Translations under genes and position numbers: made by a program
Source: JAHBVY01 sp964415255
GTDB taxonomy: Bacteria; Myxococcota_A; Polyangia; Polyangiales; Polyangiaceae
Direction of reading: 5' to 3'
Assembly (NCBI GenBank): GCA_964415255.1
Contig: CAYQAC010000008.1
Location: forward strand, 3,410 to 67,409
DNA length: 64,000 nt
The notes under the pieces: model-generated
Database searches by the model: none
What the model saw: the letters and a program-made list of their open reading frames with translations, nothing else
Told to the model about the DNA's origin: nothing
In this document: positions 17,299 through 26,213 of the stretch, one piece after another
Position numbering within the stretch: position 1 is the stretch's first letter
Layout: every line of letters begins with the position of its first letter

Positions 17299-17814
17299 TC
17301 AGTTGACCAGCGCGCTGATCTGCGACCGCAGGGTGGCTTCGTCCCCCGCGTTGAACCCCACGTGCACGTAGCGCACGATGCCCGCGCGATCGATGAGGTA
17401 GCTGGTTGGCATGGTCGGCGGATCGTAGTCCTTCGCCACCTGCTGCCCCTCGTCCCAATAAACAGGGAAACTGACGTTTGTCTGCTCCCGGAAGGCCGCG
17501 ATGCCCTTCGACTCCTCGTCCTCGCTGACGGCGATGATCACCAGGTCATCGCCGTACTCCTTGGCGATGGCGTCGTACACCGGGAACGAGTCGCGGCAGG
17601 GCTCACACCAGGTGGCCCAGAAGTCCACCAGGGTGACCTTGCCCTGCGTGTGGCTGGGGCCAGCCACTGCCTCCCCACCGAACTCGGTGAGCTCGAAGGC
17701 GGGGGCAGGCGCACCCACCAGCGGGTGATCCGCCCCGTGGGGATCCGCGGCGGAGAGCCCCTTCTGGCAAGCGGGCAAGGTGAGCAGGGCGCTGGCGATC
17801 AGCAGGCTTCGCAT
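17299..17814 (-). CDS. TlpA-like thioredoxin lipoprotein (WCEPC)
   Basis: About 171 residues. Lipobox LPAC after a short signal peptide, then a canonical TlpA/ResA domain: APAFELTEFGGE, VTLVDFWATWCEPCRDSFPVY, cis-Pro in TMPTSYLID. It would reduce or exchange disulfides in the periplasm, for example in cytochrome maturation or peroxide defence; the substrate is not evident. The ATG at 17814 was chosen because it starts the signal peptide. It sits between ompA and the lipoprotein operon on the same strand and is separated from ompA by a hairpin. Confidence 0.88.
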   Translation of the reverse strand: MRSLLIASALLTLPACQKGLSAADPHGADHPLVGAPAPAFELTEFGGEAVAGPSHTQGKVTLVDFWATWCEPCRDSFPVYDAIAKEYGDDLVIIAVSEDEESKGIAAFREQTNVSFPVYWDEGQQVAKDYDPPTMPTSYLIDRAGIVRYVHVGFNAGDEATLRSQISALVN

Positions 17815-17842
17815 GCCCGGATGATTGGCGGGCAGCGCTTCG

Positions 17843-17871
17843 CTTGGCAAGCGTGAAGATGCCTTGCCAAG
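17843..17871 (-). terminator. Hairpin after ompA
   Basis: Perfect 9-bp arms CTTGGCAAG / CTTGCCAAG with an 11-nt loop, 5 bp beyond the ompA stop. There is no U-tract. It probably ends or protects the ompA transcript. Confidence 0.5.
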
Positions 17872-17875
17872 CGGC

Positions 17876-19771
17876 TCAGTTGCGCTTCTTGATCACGAAC
17901 TCGACGCGCCGGTTCGTGTCGCGGCCGGCCTTGGTCTTGTTGTCAGCGACGGGCTGATCTTGGCCATACCCAGCGGAGGTGAGCCGCTCAGCGGCCACGC
18001 CCTTCTCCACCAGGTAGTTTCGTACGGCGTCCGCGCGCTGCTGACTCAGCGTCTTGTTCTTCTCCGCGTTGCCGCGATCGTCGGTGTGCCCCTGCACCTC
18101 GAGCAGCGCGATGGACTTGTAGCGGACCATCAGGCCTGCCACCTCGTCCAGCACCGCAAAGCTCTTCTTGTCGGCAATTTTAGCGGAGTTGGTCGCGAAG
18201 TTCACTGAGCCGGTGAACTCGATCTTCTCTTGGGTGACCTTGGCGAGCGGCGGGGGCGCCGGCTTACCACCAGGCGCGACGTCAGGGCAGCCGTCCTCAT
18301 CCTGGTAGCCGTTCATCGTCTCCGGCTCGTCGATGCACTCGTCCTTGTCGTCGGGGATGCCGTCCCCGTCGTTGTCAGGGTCCGGGCAGCCATCTGTGTC
18401 CTCGAAGCCGTCGGTGTCCTCTGGCTCATCCGGGCACTGATCGCGTGAATCGGGCACGCCGTCCCCGTCGCGGTCGGCTTCGTCAGGGCAGCCGTCTTCA
18501 TCCTGGAAGCCGTTGATCGTCTCTGCCTCGTTCGGGCACCTGTCCTGATCGTCAGGGATCCCGTCTTTATCGTTGTCGAGGTCGGGGCAGCCGTCGGTGT
18601 CCTCGAAGCCGTCCGGATCTTCCGGCTCGTTCGGGCACTTGTCGTCGACATCGAGGATGGTGTCGCCGTCGTTGTCGAGGTCGGGGCAGCCATCGCTGTC
18701 CTCGAAGCCGTCGCGATCTTCAGGCTCCGTGGGGCACTGGTCTTCATCGTCCGGGATGCCGTCCCCGTCGCGGTCGCTCAGCTCTTGCGTGAACATCACG
18801 CCGATGAACGCGCGCACCTTCGGCACGCCCACGCCCTGGATCACCCCGGTGCCAGCGCCCGCGCTCAGCGCGAACTTTGAGCCGAGGGGCGTGACTTGAA
18901 TGCCGCCGTCCACCTCGAGGGAGTTGGTGCCGTTTTTAGCGCTGAACTTGGTGGCGCCAAAGCCATCCGCGATGACGCGGAACACCGGGCTCACGCGGAA
19001 GCCGCCGGCTATGCCATAGCGAAACTCGGGACCGAGCTCGGTGTTCCCCACGCGGCCCGAGCCGCGAAACACACCCGCCAGGTTCCCACCAAAGGAGAAC
19101 GGCCCCTCTGAGCCGTCGAAGATCCCGCGCAGCCCAACCGTCGGGGTGGCGTCGCCGATGTAGCTGCCCTCAGCGGTCATGTTGCCGGTGTGCACGGTGC
19201 CGAACAGGGCCGCGCCCAGCACGAACGGATCTTTCAGCTCGCCGTAGGCGCGCGCCTTGACCTCCACCTCCATGTCACCGACGCCCACGGCGTCGATGCC
19301 GCTGGGTGTCCCCGAACCCGCCTCTGAAATCCCTTGCCCCTTCACGTAGGTGACCGGCACCCGCAGCCCCAGCTGGATGCGCGGGTGCGGCGTCAAGCTC
19401 GCCAGCGCGTCAGCCGTGATGAGGCTCTCCACCACGCTGACATCACCGCTCTGGATCGCGTTGGGTGCGTCGCAGTTCGTCTCGCTGAGGCAGCTACGGA
19501 GCACGAACGGCTGATAGCCGTAGTTGACGAACAGCCCCGCGCTCCACGCCATCTCTCCGTCAACGCGCGCGCCGCGCGTCGTGAAGAAGTTGCGCGGCCC
19601 AGGCGCGGGGTTGAAGCGCTGCACGGTGAACTCGTCCTCCACCGCCTGAGCGTTGGCCGTGGCGGGGGCGCCGAGGCCAGCGGCAGCCAGCCCTGCGGCG
19701 ACGAACAAGCGCAGGCGGCGTGAGGTGGTGCAGGCAGAGGAGGCGACCACGGAGGGAGGGGGCTTGCGCAT
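17876..19771 (-). CDS. OmpA-family protein with thrombospondin type-3 repeats
   Basis: About 631 residues. Signal peptide (LFVAAGLAAAGLGAPATANA), an N-terminal beta-barrel-like domain (about 45-325), five calcium-binding thrombospondin type-3 repeats (DRDGDGIPDDEDQCP and similar, about 330-485), and a C-terminal OmpA peptidoglycan-binding domain (VNFATNSAKI, VQGHTDDRGNAEKNKTLSQQRADAV). It tethers the outer membrane to the cell wall, with a Ca2+-dependent rigid stalk. This architecture is common in myxobacteria. ATG at 19771 gives the natural signal peptide; an upstream in-frame start adds 12 unlikely residues. No TANNNT box is near the start. Confidence 0.93.
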   Translation of the reverse strand: MRKPPPSVVASSACTTSRRLRLFVAAGLAAAGLGAPATANAQAVEDEFTVQRFNPAPGPRNFFTTRGARVDGEMAWSAGLFVNYGYQPFVLRSCLSETNCDAPNAIQSGDVSVVESLITADALASLTPHPRIQLGLRVPVTYVKGQGISEAGSGTPSGIDAVGVGDMEVEVKARAYGELKDPFVLGAALFGTVHTGNMTAEGSYIGDATPTVGLRGIFDGSEGPFSFGGNLAGVFRGSGRVGNTELGPEFRYGIAGGFRVSPVFRVIADGFGATKFSAKNGTNSLEVDGGIQVTPLGSKFALSAGAGTGVIQGVGVPKVRAFIGVMFTQELSDRDGDGIPDDEDQCPTEPEDRDGFEDSDGCPDLDNDGDTILDVDDKCPNEPEDPDGFEDTDGCPDLDNDKDGIPDDQDRCPNEAETINGFQDEDGCPDEADRDGDGVPDSRDQCPDEPEDTDGFEDTDGCPDPDNDGDGIPDDKDECIDEPETMNGYQDEDGCPDVAPGGKPAPPPLAKVTQEKIEFTGSVNFATNSAKIADKKSFAVLDEVAGLMVRYKSIALLEVQGHTDDRGNAEKNKTLSQQRADAVRNYLVEKGVAAERLTSAGYGQDQPVADNKTKAGRDTNRRVEFVIKKRN

Positions 19772-20051
19772 GTTCCAATTCCAGCTTCGGGCGACAGCCC
19801 AAGACAAACACTAGGCTAGGCTACCCGCGCCCTCAGCCGCAACGGTTCTTTCAAGCGGGCGCGAGTTCCTGCAGGAGCACGAGCCGAGGATGACAAGCAC
19901 CGATGCTCGTCCTCAAATCAGCGACTAGTGCGCCGAGGAGGGGAGCCGCAGCGCGCGAAGCGCCTGGGAAACGCTGCATCTCCAGGCATGGGGCGCTTTT
20001 TCCGGGCTCGTGTGGCGGCAAACGGATCGTGCTCTAGGCGGGCGCCGTGCA

Positions 20052-20077
20052 GCGCGGTGCCAAACCCCCAAACCCCG
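20052..20077 (+). repeat. C-rich upstream element, copy 2
   Basis: GCGCGGTGCC then AAACCCCCAAACCCCG. It points toward the kinase gene at 20229, about 150 bp away. Confidence 0.75.
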
Positions 20078-20216
20078 ATCCTGACGACCTGCACCTGGCC
20101 CTTTCGTGCCTTGGCCATGCCGATGCCAGCCAGTCGCTCGCTTGGCTCCCGACCTCGACCCGCAGGAAGCCGAGGCATCGGCCGAGTTCAGGTGGGAAGG
20201 GCGAGGTGCTTTAGAG

Positions 20217-20222
20217 TAGGTT
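20217..20222 (+). promoter_or_regulatory. TANNNT box 6 nt before kinase start
   Basis: TAGGTT, then six bases, then the GTG at 20229. Candidate -10 of a leaderless mRNA. Confidence 0.45.
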
Positions 20223-20228
20223 CGGGGG

Positions 20229-21593
20229 GTGGGTGTCTGCGCTCAGTGCCGGAGTGTGGTGGAGACGGGGGCGCAGTTCTGCCCTCACTGCGGTCGCGGC
20301 ATGTTACCGCCGGCCGGGCGCATCAGTGATGGGGCGGAGCTCGACCTAGGCTGGGGGAAGGTCGTGGTGGGCACGCGCATCGGTGAGGGCGGTATGGGCG
20401 TCGTCCACCGCGGGTGGCTCTACTACAACCCGGACGGGCCACGCGGCGGGGTGCCGGCGCACCCGGTGGCGGTCAAGGCGCTGCACCCGGCGCTGCGTGG
20501 GCGGGCGCGCCCGCGGCAGTTGTTCTTGGATGAGGCGCTCGCGCTTGAGCGCCTGAGCCACCCGAACATCGTGCACTTCTTCGGGTTGGCTGACGATGGT
20601 CAGCAGCTGGCGATCGTGATGGAGGTGGTGGAGGGGCAGGCGCTCAGCGAGATCATCGCGCGCAAGGTCTCAGCGCGCCAAGGGAGCCTGCCGTGCCTGC
20701 CCTTCGCGCGCGCGTGGCACTACTTCTCTCAGCTGCTCGGCGCGCTCGCGAGCATCCACGCCATGGGCATCATCCACCGCGACATTAAGCCGGCGAACGT
20801 GTTGGTGCGGCGCGATGGGGTAGTCAAGCTGACTGACTTTGGCATCGCGCGGGTGCCGGCGGCGGCGGCGCGAGAGACGGGCGGGATGGCGCCTGGCACG
20901 GGCGCTTACATGGCGCCGGAGCAGGTGACGGCGGGGGAGATCGACGCGCGCAGCGATCTCTACAGCGCGGCGATTGTGCTCTACGAGATGTTGACGGGGG
21001 TCACCCCGTTCGATCGCCCTGAGCGTAGTGAGCTGATGGTGCGCGCCGCCCAGCTCGAGGAGGTGCCTCAGCCCATCCGCTTTCATGTCTCTAGCGCACC
21101 ATCGGTGCTCGACCTCTTGATGAGCCGCGCGTTGGCGAAGGACAAGGCGCAGCGCTTCGCGTCAGCGCTAGCGTTCGGTGACGCGTTCAGGGACGCGCTC
21201 GGCCTCGACGACGTGGGCTGGGGGGCGCAGCAGCACCTGGCGCGCCACGCGCAGGTGCTCTCGCAGCAGCTCCCGGCGCGCTTGAGCACACCCAGTGAGG
21301 CTGCTTCAGGTGGGGTGCCCTCAGGCACGGCCATGCTGGGTGAGGTTGCTGCGGCGGGTGGAGGCGCAGCGACCGCCGCTCAGGCGCCCGCTTCAGGTGG
21401 GGTGCCGTCTGGCACCGCCATGCTGGCTGAGGCCGCTCTGGTGGCCGAGGCTGCTCTGGTGGGTGGAGGTGCGGCGACCGCGGCCGATCCGCCGCTTCCC
21501 GCTGGAGACGCGCCACCGAGCGTCGCCCGGGACCCCCAGGCGAACCCCTTAAGAACCGCCGTGATCGCCGCCTACGCCAGTTCTGGCCGTTGA
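20229..21593 (+). CDS. Ser/Thr protein kinase with N-terminal zinc ribbon
   Basis: 454 residues, no membrane helix. An N-terminal zinc ribbon (C4-x2-C7 ... C18-x2-C21) precedes a Hanks-type kinase (about 45-330): glycine loop GEGGMGVVHRG, VAIK-type lysine in VAVKALHPAL, catalytic HRDIKPANVLV, DFG in LTDFGIARV, activation-segment APEQ. It phosphorylates Ser/Thr on unknown partners in the cytosol. The C-terminal tail (about 355-440) is Ala/Gly-rich with two SGGVPSGTAML units and AEAALVAEAALV, a repeat expansion. GTG start; a TAGGTT box lies 6 nt upstream. The kinase insert WLYYNPDGPRGGVPAH between the glycine loop and the lysine is longer than usual. Confidence 0.92.
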   Translation: MGVCAQCRSVVETGAQFCPHCGRGMLPPAGRISDGAELDLGWGKVVVGTRIGEGGMGVVHRGWLYYNPDGPRGGVPAHPVAVKALHPALRGRARPRQLFLDEALALERLSHPNIVHFFGLADDGQQLAIVMEVVEGQALSEIIARKVSARQGSLPCLPFARAWHYFSQLLGALASIHAMGIIHRDIKPANVLVRRDGVVKLTDFGIARVPAAAARETGGMAPGTGAYMAPEQVTAGEIDARSDLYSAAIVLYEMLTGVTPFDRPERSELMVRAAQLEEVPQPIRFHVSSAPSVLDLLMSRALAKDKAQRFASALAFGDAFRDALGLDDVGWGAQQHLARHAQVLSQQLPARLSTPSEAASGGVPSGTAMLGEVAAAGGGAATAAQAPASGGVPSGTAMLAEAALVAEAALVGGGAATAADPPLPAGDAPPSVARDPQANPLRTAVIAAYASSGR

Positions 21594-21650
21594 CACCTGA
21601 TCTGGCCGCGTGCGATAGCCGGTCGACCTTTGGCCTGGAGATCTGCGAAA

Positions 21651-23744
21651 ATGCACGCCCCGCCGCAAACGCTCAACCGTCTTGCTCGCCTCCCGGTGCT
21701 TGCCTGCCTGGGTCGCGCTTCGCTCCTCACCCGCCTGGGTCGCGTTTCGCTCCTTGCGTCGCTGTCCACGTGTGGGGTCGCGCTGACGAGCCTGACGCTC
21801 GCCGCCCTCAGCCCCAGCGTCGCGCTGGCGCAGCCCGCTGACGCCGAGGATGAGGAAGCCGAGGAAGAGGCCGAGGAGGAGGAGGCGCCCGCCGCGGCTG
21901 AAGAAGAGGAGGAGGCGCCGAGCCCAGGCACGCCGCTCTCCGTCTTCCCCCGCGCGGAGGCTGACCCAACCGCGCTGCGGGCTCAGCCCCCCGTGGCCGC
22001 GCCGAAGGAGCCCGAGGGGGAGCGCGTCTACGCGGAGGCCTGGTGGTCCCACGCGCGCCCCGTGCTTGAGCTGCACGGCTACTACCGGCTGCGCGCCGAG
22101 CTGTTCCACAACTTCAGTCTGGGCCGCATCGACTCACCCAACTTTGCGATGTGGCCGATGCCCATCGACAACCGCTACACCACCGCGGACAACGTCTACG
22201 GCCCGGCGCTGTGCACCGCAGAGGAGTCCGATAGCTCTGGCAGCAGCACGGACGCCACGTATCCATGTAAGAATAAGACTCAGGCCGGCGCCAACATGCG
22301 CTTCCGCCTGAACCCGGAGCTCCACATCTCGGACAACCTCCGGATCATGAGCCAGGTCGATTTGCTGGATAACCTGGTGCTCGGCTCGACCCCCATCGGC
22401 TACTCAGTGGGGCCGGACGGCGGCGTGCGTCAGCGCAGCGGCTACTCGCCGCTCGGCGCCTTCGACAACACGCAGGAGCCCCCCAGCGCTGGGGTGAACA
22501 GCCTGAGCGACAGCATCCGCGTGAAGCGGGTGTGGGGCGAGTACCTCACGCCGGTGGGTCAGCTGCGCTTCGGGCGCATGCCGAGCCACTGGGGCCTCGG
22601 TATCCTCGCCCACGGCGGGGACGGCTACGACGACGACTACCAGTCAACGTCGGACCGCATCATGTTCGTCACTGGGCTAAAATCGCTCGACTTGTACTTG
22701 GGCGGCGCCTGGGACTTCAGCAATGAGGGCGCCACCAGCGCCTCGCTGGGGAACCCCCAAGGTCAGCCTTACGACCTAGCTCAGCTGGACGACGTCGATC
22801 AGTACGTGCTCCTGCTCATGCGGCGCACCAACCCTGAGCTGCAGCGGCTCAGGCTGGCGCAGGGCAAGCTGGTGGTGAACGGTGGCGCCTACGTGGTGCA
22901 CCGGCGCCAGCTGCTCGCGAACGACCTCTCCACGCCCTCCGGCGTCGGTGAGAATCAGCTCGACATGAGCGCTGACGAGCGCGCCAACAGCGCCTTCGTG
23001 CGGCGCGAGGCCGTCGCCTGGATCCCGGACTTCTGGCTTCAGCTGCTCTACAAGAAGTTCCGCTTCGAGATGGAGCTGGCCACCGTCCAGGGGAGCATCG
23101 AGAGCAACCAGGCGGGGGACGGCGGCGAGCCGCAGGACATCAGCCAGTGGGGCCTGGCCACCGAGCTTGAGCAGCGCTTGATCGAGGACCGCCTGCGGCT
23201 CCAGTTCAAGTTCGGCTGGGCCAGCGGCGACCCCGACGTCAAGGGGATCAGCCCGATCGCGAACGGGCTTCAGCCGCAGTTCGGCGACGACAGCATCAGC
23301 ACCTTCCGCTTCCACCCGAACTACAAGGTGGACATGATCCTGAACCGGAACATCTTGAACCGGGTGCAGGGCAGCTACTACTTCCGCCCCAGCGTGGACT
23401 ACGACTTCCTTCGTAAATCCACCGGACAAAAGCTCGGCGGCGGCGCCGCGGTGATCTGGACGCGCGCCAGCGAGTTCATCCAGACGCCAGGCCACGCGCG
23501 CGATTTGGGCGTGGAAATCAACGCCAAGCTCTACTTCCAGTCGAAGGACGGCTCGCTCAACGACGACCCGGAGAAGATGGGCGGCTTCTACACCTCCCTG
23601 GAGTGGGGCGTGCTGTTCCCGCTCGCGGGGCTCGGCTACCAGGAGCTGGAGGCGGCGAACATCAGGACCACCCTGGGTGACAGCGGCGCGGCTGAGACGT
23701 CCACCGCGCAAGTCGTCCGCTGGTACATGGGCATCCTGTTCTGA
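21651..23744 (+). CDS. TIGR04551-like outer-membrane protein
   Basis: About 697 residues. An N-terminal signal region is followed by a highly acidic stretch EDEEAEEEAEEEEAPAAAEEEEE (about 67-92), then a beta-barrel-like domain beginning RPVLELHGYYRLRAELFHNFSLG, with GEYLTPVGQLRFGRMPSHWGLGILAHGGDG, typical of the myxobacterial TIGR04551 family; I recognise this from sequence style, without a search. It is probably an outer-membrane protein of unknown cargo. ATG at 21651 has GGAG about 10 nt upstream; a TTG at 21630 is also in frame. The signal region contains a short internal repeat (CLGRASLLTRLGRVSLL). Confidence 0.75.
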   Translation: MHAPPQTLNRLARLPVLACLGRASLLTRLGRVSLLASLSTCGVALTSLTLAALSPSVALAQPADAEDEEAEEEAEEEEAPAAAEEEEEAPSPGTPLSVFPRAEADPTALRAQPPVAAPKEPEGERVYAEAWWSHARPVLELHGYYRLRAELFHNFSLGRIDSPNFAMWPMPIDNRYTTADNVYGPALCTAEESDSSGSSTDATYPCKNKTQAGANMRFRLNPELHISDNLRIMSQVDLLDNLVLGSTPIGYSVGPDGGVRQRSGYSPLGAFDNTQEPPSAGVNSLSDSIRVKRVWGEYLTPVGQLRFGRMPSHWGLGILAHGGDGYDDDYQSTSDRIMFVTGLKSLDLYLGGAWDFSNEGATSASLGNPQGQPYDLAQLDDVDQYVLLLMRRTNPELQRLRLAQGKLVVNGGAYVVHRRQLLANDLSTPSGVGENQLDMSADERANSAFVRREAVAWIPDFWLQLLYKKFRFEMELATVQGSIESNQAGDGGEPQDISQWGLATELEQRLIEDRLRLQFKFGWASGDPDVKGISPIANGLQPQFGDDSISTFRFHPNYKVDMILNRNILNRVQGSYYFRPSVDYDFLRKSTGQKLGGGAAVIWTRASEFIQTPGHARDLGVEINAKLYFQSKDGSLNDDPEKMGGFYTSLEWGVLFPLAGLGYQELEAANIRTTLGDSGAAETSTAQVVRWYMGILF

Positions 23745-24012
23745 GACGCTAGGGCCTTCAGGCGCCAGCGCTTTGGGCGCAGGCTGGGGAGGCTTCAGGC
23801 GTCACCGCTTTGGGCGCGGGCTGGGGAGCCCCAAGGCGCCTGCGCTCCGGTGGGCAGCGGGCGCCACGCTGCTACTTACTGCGTGAGTGTGGGAGGTGTA
23901 GGAGGAACCTTCGGCCCGCGGGAAGGATTTCGGGCCAGGTTGGGGGCGTGCGAGCGTACCCTAGCGGCGCCGGGCACCTGCTCCAGGTTGGAGGTCGCCA
24001 GCACGCTGCATC
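23745..24012. repeat. Intergenic interval with 36-bp imperfect direct repeat
   Basis: Two near-copies of a CTTCAGGCG...GCTTTGGGCGC...GGCTGGGGAG block begin at about 23757 and 23792. No gene seen. Confidence 0.5.
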
Positions 24013-24786
24013 GTGAAGTCCCTGTTCTCCCTCTGCGCGCTCATCCTCTGCCTGGCTTGGTCTGGCCTGGCTGAGGCGAACGTGTCGAAGCTCACGGAGC
24101 GGCTCAAGAACGGCGCAGACTTCCGGGTGCGGGTGCAGGCGGCGCTTGAGCTGGGCAAGACGCGCGAGCCCGAGGCGCGCGAGCCCCTGGAGGCGGCGCT
24201 CAGCGATGACAACGCCGCCGTGCGCGGCGCGGCGGCGGCGGCGCTTCAGGTGCTCGGGGATCCGCAGGCGCTGCCCGCCTTGAAGCGCAGCCGCAAGGAC
24301 AAGTCCGGGGCCGTGCGGCGCGCTATTGAAGGGTCCATCAAGGGGCTTGAGGAGCGCAAGCAGCAGGAGAAGAGCGCGGCGCTGCGGGTGACGCTCGGCA
24401 CCATGACCAGCAAGGTGAAGACCTCAGGGGTTAAGGAGCACCTCGCCAGCACCAGCCGGGAGCGCCTCAGCGAGCTCCCGGGGGTGGTCGTGGGGGGTGG
24501 TGACAAGAAGCTGCCCGAGGTGATGGTGACCGGTCGCGTGGCCTCCCTGGAGCGGACGCGGGAGGGCGACCTGGTCGTGGTGCGGGCCAAGGTGGAGTAC
24601 GTGGTGCACGCGATGCCTGGCCGCACCATCCGTGGGAGGATCTCAGGCAGCGCCTCAGGGAAGGCGGGCGCAAGCGAGGTCAAATCGAAGGCCGCGCTGG
24701 CGCGGCTGCGCGCCGAGGTGCTGAGCGCGGCGATTGAGAGCGCGATGCGGCGCGCGCCCGAGGCGCTGCTCGCCGCGACGCAGTAG
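24013..24786 (+). CDS. Secreted HEAT-repeat protein
   Basis: 257 residues. Signal peptide KSLFSLCALILCLAWSGLAEA, then HEAT-like helices (about 30-115: VRVQAALELGKTREPEAREPLEAALSDDNAAVRGAAAAALQVLGD), a charged coiled segment, and a beta-rich C-terminal domain with VMVTGRVASLERTREGDLVVVRAKVEYVV. Probably a periplasmic scaffold for protein contacts. GTG start at 24013; no upstream TANNNT box or strong Shine-Dalgarno. The C-terminal half is reminiscent of other myxobacterial HEAT proteins but I do not recognise a named family. Function unknown. Confidence 0.75.
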   Translation: MKSLFSLCALILCLAWSGLAEANVSKLTERLKNGADFRVRVQAALELGKTREPEAREPLEAALSDDNAAVRGAAAAALQVLGDPQALPALKRSRKDKSGAVRRAIEGSIKGLEERKQQEKSAALRVTLGTMTSKVKTSGVKEHLASTSRERLSELPGVVVGGGDKKLPEVMVTGRVASLERTREGDLVVVRAKVEYVVHAMPGRTIRGRISGSASGKAGASEVKSKAALARLRAEVLSAAIESAMRRAPEALLAATQ

Positions 24787-24868
24787 TCCAAGCAGTGGCC
24801 ATGGGGGCTGCAGTGGCCAGAGGAGCTGCAGTAGTCAGAGGAGCTGTCTATCGTGCGCAGTCACGCGG

Positions 24869-24887
24869 TAGTCAGCGTAGTTGACTA
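24869..24887. repeat. TAGTCA palindrome of the GTCAG family
   Basis: TAGTCA GCGTAGT TGACTA, between the HEAT gene and the glycosyltransferase gene. Confidence 0.5.
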
Positions 24888-24974
24888 TTGGGCGCAGCCA
24901 CGCAGGGGTCAGCTAGGCTAGTGCGCTGAGCTCCTGGCGGTGCTCCCGCTGTTGGCGGTGTGGGAGCGCCGGGC

Positions 24975-24980
24975 TAAGGT
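24975..24980 (+). promoter_or_regulatory. TANNNT box 8 nt before glycosyltransferase start
   Basis: TAAGGT, eight bases, then GTG at 24989. It supports the GTG rather than the ATG at 25004 as the start. Confidence 0.4.
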
Positions 24981-24988
24981 GCCGCCCT

Positions 24989-26098
24989 GTGCCTCAGCCC
25001 GCCATGAAGCCCCGTGTTTTATTCGTCTCGAAGCCCATCGTGCCGCCGTTTCACGATGGCACGAAGTGCCTCGTGCGCGATCTGGCGCAGAGCATGACGC
25101 AGGTGAGGCCCGCGGTGATGGGCGAGCTTCAGGGGGTGGATTCGCTCGCGGTGTACTCGGCGCCGGGGCGCTTCACGCCGTCGCTTACCCAGAACGCGCG
25201 CGCGGCGCTCTACCTCTTCACCCGCGCGCGCGCGCCGCTCTGGCACTTCGTGTTCGCGCCGAACCCCATGACCAGCCGCGTGGGCGCGTTGGCGCGCGCG
25301 CTGCGTCAGGTCAAGGTGGTGCAGACGGTCGCCTCACCGCCGCTCAGCTTTGACGGCGCTGAGCGCTGGCTGTTCGGCGACGTGGTGGTGGCGCAGTCCC
25401 ACGACACCGCGCGGCAGCTGCAGCGCGCGGCGCAGCGGGGCTCAGGCCGCGCGCCGCGCATTGAGGTGATCCCCCCGTGCGCTGCGCCACCTGAGCGCGC
25501 GGATGAGGAGGCGGTGCAGGCGCTGCGGCGCAGCTTGAAGGTCGCGAGCACCGCGCCCATTTTCCTCTACCCAGGGGACGTCGAGACGAGCAGCGCGGCG
25601 CTCACCATCGCCACCGCGACGGCCGAGCTCACGCGGCGCGTGCCGGGCGCGGTGGTGGTGTTCGCGTGCCGCGCCAAGACGCCAGCCGCGGCGCCGCTCT
25701 TGGCGGCGCTCAGGCGTCGTTTGGATGGGCTCCCGGTGCGCTTCACTGGGGAGCTGCCGAGCGTGCTGCCCTTGGTGCAGACGAGCCGCGCGGTGCTGTT
25801 CCCGGTGGACGACCTACGCGGCAAGGTGGACCTGCCCATCGTGCTGCTGGAGGCGATGCACCTCGGGGTGCCGATCATCGCAGCCGCGGGCGGCCCGCTG
25901 GACGATTTGGCGCACACCCTGCGCGTGCCACCGAAAGACGCGGGCGCGCTGGTCGCCGCTTGCACGCAGCTGGAGGAGTCCCCTGAGCGGCGTCAGGCGC
26001 TGGTCGCGGACGCGAGCGCCGCCGTGAGCGCGCATCACCTGCCGGCGGTGGTCGCGGCGCGCTACGAGGCCCTGTACGCCGAGCTGCTAGCGCGCTGA
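24989..26098 (+). CDS. GT-B fold glycosyltransferase (family 1/4-like)
   Basis: 369 residues with the two-Rossmann GT-B layout. The N-terminal domain starts RVLFVSKPIVPPFHDGTKCLVRDLA, the acceptor-side pattern of sugar-nucleotide glycosyltransferases. The C-terminal domain has FLYPGDVETS, VRFTGELPSVLPLVQTSRAVLFP and the donor-binding EAMHLGVPIIAAAGGP, where the usual E-x7-E is degenerate. It would transfer a sugar to a lipid, polysaccharide or protein acceptor at the cytoplasmic face. No partner polysaccharide genes adjoin it. GTG start is supported by the TAAGGT box. Confidence 0.85.
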   Translation: MPQPAMKPRVLFVSKPIVPPFHDGTKCLVRDLAQSMTQVRPAVMGELQGVDSLAVYSAPGRFTPSLTQNARAALYLFTRARAPLWHFVFAPNPMTSRVGALARALRQVKVVQTVASPPLSFDGAERWLFGDVVVAQSHDTARQLQRAAQRGSGRAPRIEVIPPCAAPPERADEEAVQALRRSLKVASTAPIFLYPGDVETSSAALTIATATAELTRRVPGAVVVFACRAKTPAAAPLLAALRRRLDGLPVRFTGELPSVLPLVQTSRAVLFPVDDLRGKVDLPIVLLEAMHLGVPIIAAAGGPLDDLAHTLRVPPKDAGALVAACTQLEESPERRQALVADASAAVSAHHLPAVVAARYEALYAELLAR

Positions 26099-26201
26099 CG
26101 GCGCGGCTAGGCTCAGCTCTCGCGCCGCTCAGCTGGCCGGGGACCGATCGCCGCTGCTAAGCGACCTCGTTGCCCCGCTGGCCGGGAACGGCTCGCTGCT
26201 C

Positions 26202-26207
26202 TACGGT
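26202..26207 (+). promoter_or_regulatory. TANNNT box 6 nt before kinase 2 start
   Basis: TACGGT, six bases, then ATG at 26214. Candidate leaderless -10 element. Confidence 0.45.
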
Positions 26208-26213
26208 CTAGCG

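Larger units (their letters stand above)
19772..20228. other. Divergent intergenic region, ompA / zinc-ribbon kinase
   Basis: No gene supported. It contains CTAGGCTAGGCT just upstream of ompA (19812-19823), one C-rich element (20052-20077) and the TAGGTT box of the kinase gene. Confidence 0.55.
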
